From: JBBCJT01 sp037190665
Lineage (GTDB): Bacteria > Pseudomonadota > Alphaproteobacteria > Acetobacterales > Acetobacteraceae
Length of the DNA stretch: 29,846 nucleotides
Assembly (NCBI GenBank): GCA_037190665.1
Contig: JBBCJT010000133.1
Location: 1 to 29,846, forward strand
Reading direction: 5' to 3'
The translations under genes and the position numbers were made by a program. Position 1 is the stretch's first letter; each line of letters opens with the position of its first letter. Under the pieces are notes generated by a model, which was not told the origin of the DNA, made no database searches, and worked only from the letters and a program-made list of their open reading frames with translations. Positions 25,078 to 29,846 of this stretch are shown piece after piece.

Positions 25078-26077
25078 GCCGCGCCGCCGCCGCCCGGCGC
25101 GCAAGCGTCTGGACGGTCTGGCGGGCGATCGCCACATCGGCGCTGCCGGTGGTCTTGCAGGCGCGCTCTGCCGCCACCGCATCCTCCAGCGCGGCGGTGA
25201 GGCGCGCCGGGCTCCACAAGCCCAGCGCCCGAAGGAAGGAAGGCCGTTCGCGGAAGAAGACCCGTACGGTCTCGGCCGCCTGGTCCGACGACATCCCCGC
25301 CGCCACCAGCGCGGCCGCCTGATCCAGCCGCTGCAGCGACCGGATCACGGCCCGGACGATCGCGACGGGGTTCGCGCCGTCGGCAATCGCCTCATCCATC
25401 GCGCGATCAGCCATCGCCAGATCGCCGGCGAGCGCGGCGGCCAGCGCTTCCTCCAGCGACAGAACGCCGGTCTCGCCCAGCGCCGCCTGCGCGTCCGCCA
25501 GCGACAGCGCCCCGCCCGGCCCCGCCAGCAGCGCCAGCTTGCCGATCTCCTGCCGGGTGATCCCGCGATCCGTCCCCAACCGGGAGGCGAGAAAGGCGAG
25601 CGCATCGGGGTCCGCGGTGACCTTCTCCGCCGCCAGCCCGTCCCGGATGGTCGCGGCCACGCCCGCGCCTTCGTCCGGATAGCAGGGGATCGGCGCGACG
25701 CGTGCGGCTCCCTCGGCCCAGATGCGCAGGCGGTTGCGCTTGTCCAGCGCCCCGGCCTCCAGCACCAGCAGCGCCTCCACCGGCCCGCGCAGGGCGCGGT
25801 CCGCAGCATCGACCAGCGCCGGCGTGGCGGTCCGTATCCGCACCACCCGCCGCCCGCCGGTCAGCGAACGCGCGGTCATCTCCTCGGCCAGCCGCTTCGG
25901 CGCGTCCTCGGACAGCTCGGTCAGACGGAACGGATCGGGGGACGGCCCAAGGACCGCGCGGACCAGCGCCTCGGCGCGCTCGCGCACCAGCCCGGCATCC
26001 TCGCCGTAGAGCAGGGCGGCGTCGATCCCGGCGGGGTCCCGCAGCAGCGCGGGAATGCGCGCCGCGGTGAGCTTCAC
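25064..26077 (-). CDS. holA: DNA polymerase III subunit delta
   Basis: A 337-residue subunit of the clamp loader, which opens the sliding beta clamp and places it on primed DNA. It fits HolA in length and pattern: AALLYGEDAGLVRERAEALV near the N-terminus, VLEAGALDKRNRLR in the middle and LARRAAAARLRRG at the end. The start is GTG at 26077, which overlaps the lptE stop as GTGA; a longer frame to 26281 would lie inside lptE. The order leuS-lptE-holA is common in alphaproteobacteria. It meets parB tail to tail with a 14-base overlap. Confidence 0.93.
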   Translation of the reverse strand: MKLTAARIPALLRDPAGIDAALLYGEDAGLVRERAEALVRAVLGPSPDPFRLTELSEDAPKRLAEEMTARSLTGGRRVVRIRTATPALVDAADRALRGPVEALLVLEAGALDKRNRLRIWAEGAARVAPIPCYPDEGAGVAATIRDGLAAEKVTADPDALAFLASRLGTDRGITRQEIGKLALLAGPGGALSLADAQAALGETGVLSLEEALAAALAGDLAMADRAMDEAIADGANPVAIVRAVIRSLQRLDQAAALVAAGMSSDQAAETVRVFFRERPSFLRALGLWSPARLTAALEDAVAAERACKTTGSADVAIARQTVQTLARRAAAARLRRG

Positions 26078-26586
26078 GACGTCCGGGCGCGGGCGGCGAA
26101 GTAGGTGCCGAGCTGGCCCTGAATCTGGTCGGCTAGCGCATCCGCCAGCCGCCGCAACGCCGCCTCGTTCGACATGTCGGAGGCGAAGAACTGATTGTCC
26201 AGCACGTTGTAGGCGTCCATCGCGCGGGCATAGCCGCGGGTGATCTCCGCGCGGCTGGCGCCGGCGTCGCGCAGCACCCAATTGGCCGAGGCCATCATGC
26301 GCTGGCGGCTGATCGCATCGTCGCGACGGTAGCCGATCCCCTCGTAGGACAGGGAATAGGCGACGGCGAGGTCGTACTTCGCTCCGCCGGCGCCCTCACG
26401 CTCGAACCGGGCCTGCAGCGCCTGCCGCAGCAGCATGCCCCGCCGCTCCGGGATCGGACCGACCCGGATGCCGGTCATTTCCTGTGCAGGCGCGCCCGGC
26501 TCTCCCGTGGCGCCGGGCGCGTAGAGGGGGCGGAAGCCGCAGCCCCCCAGCATCAGCCCCGCCCCGAGGAGAAACCGCCGCCGCAT
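26074..26586 (-). CDS. lptE: LPS-assembly lipoprotein LptE
   Basis: A 170-residue outer-membrane lipoprotein that plugs the LptD barrel and helps insert lipopolysaccharide into the outer membrane. The signal is short and ends in the lipobox LGGC with Cys16, followed by GFRPLY, the family hallmark. The rest (RQALQARFEREG, YDLAVAYSLSYEGIGYRRD, AYNVLDNQFFASDMS) matches alphaproteobacterial LptE. ATG 26586 lies two bases after the leuS stop, and its own stop overlaps the holA start, so it is the middle gene of a tight operon. Confidence 0.93.
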   Translation of the reverse strand: MRRRFLLGAGLMLGGCGFRPLYAPGATGEPGAPAQEMTGIRVGPIPERRGMLLRQALQARFEREGAGGAKYDLAVAYSLSYEGIGYRRDDAISRQRMMASANWVLRDAGASRAEITRGYARAMDAYNVLDNQFFASDMSNEAALRRLADALADQIQGQLGTYFAARARTS

Positions 26587-26588
26587 CC

Positions 26589-29192
26589 TCAGGCGACCAC
26601 GAAGTTGACGATACGGCCCGGCACGTAGATGCGCTTTACGATCCGCTTGCCCTCCAGCGACCGCGCCACGTTCGGCTCCGCGGCCGCGGCTGCGAGGATA
26701 TCGCTTTCCGCCGCATCGGGGGCGACGGAAATGGTGCCGCGCAGCTTGCCCAGCACCTGCACCGCGATCGTCAGGCGATCGGCGGCCACCAGCGCGGAGT
26801 CGGCCACGGGCCAGTCCTGCTCGGCCACCAGCCCGCTGCCGGCCGGGAACAGCAGGTGGCGCATCTCCTCGGCCAGATGCGGGATCATCGGGGCGACCAG
26901 CCGCGTGACCACCTCGGCCGCCTCCCGCCGCGCCCAGCCCATGCCGGGCTCGGCCGCATGGCGTTCGGCATCGGCGAGGACGTTGGCGAATTCGTGGATG
27001 CGCGCCACCGCCACGTTGAAGGCGAAGCTGTCCAGCGCCTCCGTCACCCCGGCGATGGTCCGGTGCGTCGCCTGTCGCAGGCTGCGGGCGGCAGGCGAGA
27101 ACGTTTCGGGAACATCGCCCGGCGCGATCTCCGCCACCGCCTCGGCGAGACGGTAGAGGCGCTGGGTGAAACGGAAGGCGCCGTTCACGCCGGATTCCGT
27201 CCACTCCATCTCACGGTCAGGCGGATTATCGGACAGGATGAACCAGCGCGCCGTGTCGGCGCCGAAACGCTCGATGATCGCGCCCGGGTCCACGGTGTTC
27301 CGCTTGGACTTGGACATCGCCTCGACACGGCCGACCGTCACCGCCTCGCCGGTTTCGCGATGGCGCGCGGAGCCATCCGCCTCGTGGTCGACCTCGTCCG
27401 GGTACAGCCACCGCCCGTCCGCACCGCGGTAGCTTTCGTGCAGCACCATCCCCTGCGTGAACAGGCCTGCGAAGGGCTCGGCCACGGACAGGTGCCCCGT
27501 CGCCGTCATCGCGCGGGAGAAGAAGCGCGAATAGAGCAGGTGCAGGATCGCGTGCTCGATGCCGCCGATATACTGGTCCACCGGCAGCCAGTGATCGACC
27601 GCCTTGCGGTCCGTCGGTGCCTCCGCCCCCGGCGAGCAGAAGCGGGCGAAGTACCAGGAGCTGTCCACGAACGTGTCGAACGTGTCCGTCTCCCGCCGCG
27701 CGGCGGCACCGCAGGACGGGCAGGTCACGTGCTTCCACGTCGGGTGGTGGTCGAGCGGGTTGCCCGGACGGGAGAAATCCACGTCCTCCGGCAGCTTCAC
27801 CGGCAGCTCCGTCGCCGGCACGGGCACGATGCCGCATGCCTCGCAGTGGATCACCGGGATCGGGCAGCCCCAGTAGCGCTGGCGGGAGACGCCCCAGTCG
27901 CGCAGGCGCCAGTTCACCACGCCCTGCCCGGCCCCGTCCGCCTCCAGCCGCGCGATCGCCGCGCGCTTGGCCGCGACGACGTCGAGGCCGTTCAGGAAGT
28001 CGGAGTTGATCACCGTGCCGTCGTCGGTGAACGCCTCGGCGCCGATGGCGAAATGCGCGGCATCCGCGCCCTTCGGCAGCACCACGGGCAGCACCGGCAG
28101 CGCGTACTTGCGGGCGAATTCCAGGTCGCGCGCGTCATGCGCCGGGCAGCCGAACAGCGCGCCGGTGCCGTATTCCATCAGCACGAAGTTCGCGACCCAG
28201 ACCGGGAATGTCGCGCCTTGGATGAAGGGATGGCGCACAAGCAGCCCGGTATCGATGCCCTTCTTCTCGGCAGCCTCGATCGCGGCCTCGGACGTGCCCA
28301 TCCGCCGCGCCTCGGCCAGGAATTCCGCGACCTTCGGGTCCCGCGCGGCGGCGGCCACGGCGAGCGGATGTTCCGGCGCGACGGCGAGGAAGGACATGCC
28401 GAACAGCGTGTCCGGCCGCGTGGTGAAGACCTCGACATCGGCGATGCCGTCCACCGGTTCGGCCATGGCGAAGCGCAGCCGCGCGCCCTCGCTGCGGCCG
28501 ATCCAGTTCGCCTGCATCAGCTTCACCCGCTCCGGCCAGCGGTCCAGCCCGTCGAGGCCGGCGAGCAATTCCTCGGCGTATTTGGTGATTGAGAGGAACC
28601 ACTGGCTGAGCTTCTTCTTCTCGACCAGCGCGCCGGAGCGCCAGCCGCGCCCGTCGATCACCTGCTCGTTGGCGAGCACGGTGCCGTCCACCGGGTCCCA
28701 GTTGACCCAGCTCTCCTTCCGTTCGACCAGCCCGGCGGCGAGCATGTCGAGGAACAGCTTCTGCTGCTTGCCGTAGTAGGCCGCGTCGCAGGTCGCGAAC
28801 TCGCGGGCCCAGTCGAGCGACAGGCCCATGCGCTTCAGCTCGGCGCGCATCGCCGCGATGTTGTCGTAGGTCCACTTGCCGGGATGGACGCCGCGCTCCC
28901 GCGCCGCGTTCTCCGCCGGCAGGCCGAACGCGTCCCACCCCATCGGATGCATCACGTCGAACCCGCGGGCGCGCTTGTAGCGCGCGACCACGTCGCCGAG
29001 CGTGTAGTTGCGCACGTGCCCCATATGGATCTTCCCCGACGGGTAGGGGAACATCTCTAGAACGTAATATTTCGGCTTATTGCCCGCGGGCACGTCGGCG
29101 GCCGCGAAGCAGCCGCGCCGGTCCCATTCCGCCTGCCAGCGCGGCTCGGCCGCGGCGAAGTCGTAGCGGGGGCGAGGTGCAGCGTCATTCAT
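26589..29192 (-). CDS. leuS: Leucyl-tRNA synthetase
   Basis: An 867-residue class I aminoacyl-tRNA synthetase that charges tRNA-Leu. The HIGH motif appears as HMGH (56-59) in PYPSGKIHMGHVRNYT, and the KMSKS motif as AMSKS (625-629) in a stretch ending KRNTVDPG. The editing domain includes TTRPDTLFGMSFLAVAPEHPLA-like sequence. Cys pairs at HCEACG and CPSCG look like the zinc-binding insert. VDSSWYFARF and the anticodon-binding and C-terminal domains are complete. ATG 29192 is chosen because the family starts here; a frame to 29522 would run into the divergent gene. A GGGAGG lies about 19 bases upstream, which is far for a ribosome binding site. Confidence 0.98.
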   Translation of the reverse strand: MNDAAPRPRYDFAAAEPRWQAEWDRRGCFAAADVPAGNKPKYYVLEMFPYPSGKIHMGHVRNYTLGDVVARYKRARGFDVMHPMGWDAFGLPAENAARERGVHPGKWTYDNIAAMRAELKRMGLSLDWAREFATCDAAYYGKQQKLFLDMLAAGLVERKESWVNWDPVDGTVLANEQVIDGRGWRSGALVEKKKLSQWFLSITKYAEELLAGLDGLDRWPERVKLMQANWIGRSEGARLRFAMAEPVDGIADVEVFTTRPDTLFGMSFLAVAPEHPLAVAAAARDPKVAEFLAEARRMGTSEAAIEAAEKKGIDTGLLVRHPFIQGATFPVWVANFVLMEYGTGALFGCPAHDARDLEFARKYALPVLPVVLPKGADAAHFAIGAEAFTDDGTVINSDFLNGLDVVAAKRAAIARLEADGAGQGVVNWRLRDWGVSRQRYWGCPIPVIHCEACGIVPVPATELPVKLPEDVDFSRPGNPLDHHPTWKHVTCPSCGAAARRETDTFDTFVDSSWYFARFCSPGAEAPTDRKAVDHWLPVDQYIGGIEHAILHLLYSRFFSRAMTATGHLSVAEPFAGLFTQGMVLHESYRGADGRWLYPDEVDHEADGSARHRETGEAVTVGRVEAMSKSKRNTVDPGAIIERFGADTARWFILSDNPPDREMEWTESGVNGAFRFTQRLYRLAEAVAEIAPGDVPETFSPAARSLRQATHRTIAGVTEALDSFAFNVAVARIHEFANVLADAERHAAEPGMGWARREAAEVVTRLVAPMIPHLAEEMRHLLFPAGSGLVAEQDWPVADSALVAADRLTIAVQVLGKLRGTISVAPDAAESDILAAAAAEPNVARSLEGKRIVKRIYVPGRIVNFVVA

Positions 29193-29291
29193 GGGCGCGA
29201 AGCTATGCTGCCTCCCCCCTGTCCCGGCAAGCCGGTTGCGGCGATGCCGGTTCTGCGCGCAGCATCTGTCACCCCGAACCGGAGACGCCGG
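29193..29291. promoter_or_regulatory. Divergent promoter region of leuS and the Yip1-family gene
   Basis: A 99-base gap between two genes that start away from each other. The ribosome binding site of the Yip1-family gene (GGAGA, about 29281-29285) is visible. Promoters could not be assigned and no T-box or leader peptide was recognised. Confidence 0.4.
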
Positions 29292-29846
29292 ATGGACCTG
29301 GTCAGCCGCGCCAAGGCCCTGCTCCTCTCGCCAAAAACCGAATGGCCGCGCATCGCGGCCGAGCCCGCCACCATCGGCGGACTGTTCACCGGCTACGCCA
29401 TGATCCTTGCCGCCATCCCGGCGATCGCGGGCTTCATCGGCATCACCTTCGTCGGCGTGCGGATCGGCGCCGACACCTTCCGCCTGCCGATGAACACGGC
29501 GTTGATGCAGGCGGTGGTGCAATACGCGCTCGGCCTGCTGGGCGTGTTCGTCTACGGCAAGATCATCGAGATGCTGGCCCCCACCTTCGGCGGCGTGAAG
29601 GATCCGCTGGCGGCGATGAAGGTCGCCGTCTACGGCGCCACCGCCTTCTGGCTGGCGGGCATCTTCGGCATCGTCCCGATGCTGGGCATCCTCGGGCTGC
29701 TGGGACTGTACAGCCTGTACCTGATCTACACCGGCCTGCCCGTGCTGATGCGCTGCCCGCCGGACAAGGCGCTGGTCTACACCGCCGCCATCGTGGTCTG
29801 CGGCTTCGTGATCGGCATGCTGATCGGGCTGCTGACGACGGCGATC
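29292..29846 (+). CDS. Yip1-family membrane protein (3' end outside the window)
   Basis: At least 185 residues, open to the window edge. The N-terminus MDLVSRAKALLLSPKTEWPRIAAEPATIGGLFTGYA is typical of the bacterial Yip1 domain family: a short amphipathic stretch with a W-x-x-I motif followed by membrane helices. About five hydrophobic segments follow, including GIVPMLGILGLLGLYSLYLIYTGLPVLM, a pattern conserved in the family. The function of these inner-membrane proteins in bacteria is unknown. ATG 29292 has GGAGA about 7 bases upstream. The gene is divergent from leuS. The stop codon was not reached. Confidence 0.85.
   Translation, partial: MDLVSRAKALLLSPKTEWPRIAAEPATIGGLFTGYAMILAAIPAIAGFIGITFVGVRIGADTFRLPMNTALMQAVVQYALGLLGVFVYGKIIEMLAPTFGGVKDPLAAMKVAVYGATAFWLAGIFGIVPMLGILGLLGLYSLYLIYTGLPVLMRCPPDKALVYTAAIVVCGFVIGMLIGLLTTAI

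Noticed and set aside
26484..28592. 702-codon open frame on the plus strand
   Set aside because: Antisense to leuS and the start of lptE, with shadow-type composition and no family resemblance.
29193..29291. T-box or leader-peptide attenuator before leuS
   Set aside because: The gap is short, with no run of Leu codons and no terminator/antiterminator pair that I could identify.

Overview
The window is very GC-rich chromosomal DNA from an alphaproteobacterium. I infer Acetobacteraceae or a close relative (Roseomonas-like). The reasons are the mnmE-mnmG-rsmG-parA-parB core facing a leuS-lptE-holA operon, the use of GC-rich codons throughout, and GC-rich multi-hairpin intergenic repeats. No rRNA, tRNA, CRISPR array, transposase or phage gene was seen. 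I recognised 26 protein genes, one of them cut by the right edge of the window.

Left part (1-4.4 kb): the window opens with a near-perfect palindrome of about 300 bp, which reaches into the last codons of an amidohydrolase gene. That gene is translationally coupled to a periplasmic family-5 solute-binding protein. After a second type of hairpin repeat comes a gene resembling protein-L-isoaspartate methyltransferase, all on the minus strand.

Middle part (4.5-15.9 kb): an AmpG-like transporter is followed by an unusual regulator that joins an alpha/beta hydrolase, a degenerate nucleotide-cyclase-like domain and a LuxR-type helix-turn-helix. Next is a SAM methyltransferase with an Rv2258c-like N-terminal domain. 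Then come a 3-hydroxyisobutyryl-CoA hydrolase-like enzyme, an unrecognised secreted protein, an RraA-family protein, an OsmC peroxidase, a second orphan solute-binding protein, a small membrane protein and a split chromate transporter.

Minus-strand run (14.8-19.4 kb): an SSP411/YyaL-type thioredoxin-domain protein, Ogt, a quinone oxidoreductase and two half-size chromate transporter proteins are closely packed and probably form one operon, with a theme of redox and alkylation stress.

Right part (19.5-29.8 kb): the tRNA-modification genes mnmE and mnmG lead into rsmG and the chromosome-partition genes parA and parB. Between mnmG and rsmG lie four parS-like ParB sites whose centres are exactly 62 bp apart. 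One covers the end of mnmG and one contains the GTG start of rsmG. This places the region near the replication origin, although no oriC was recognised here. parB converges on and overlaps holA, the last gene of leuS-lptE-holA. A Yip1-family membrane protein starts divergently from leuS and runs off the window.

The most notable observations are the evenly spaced parS cluster, the hydrolase/pseudo-cyclase/LuxR fusion beside its methyltransferase, and the terminal palindrome.
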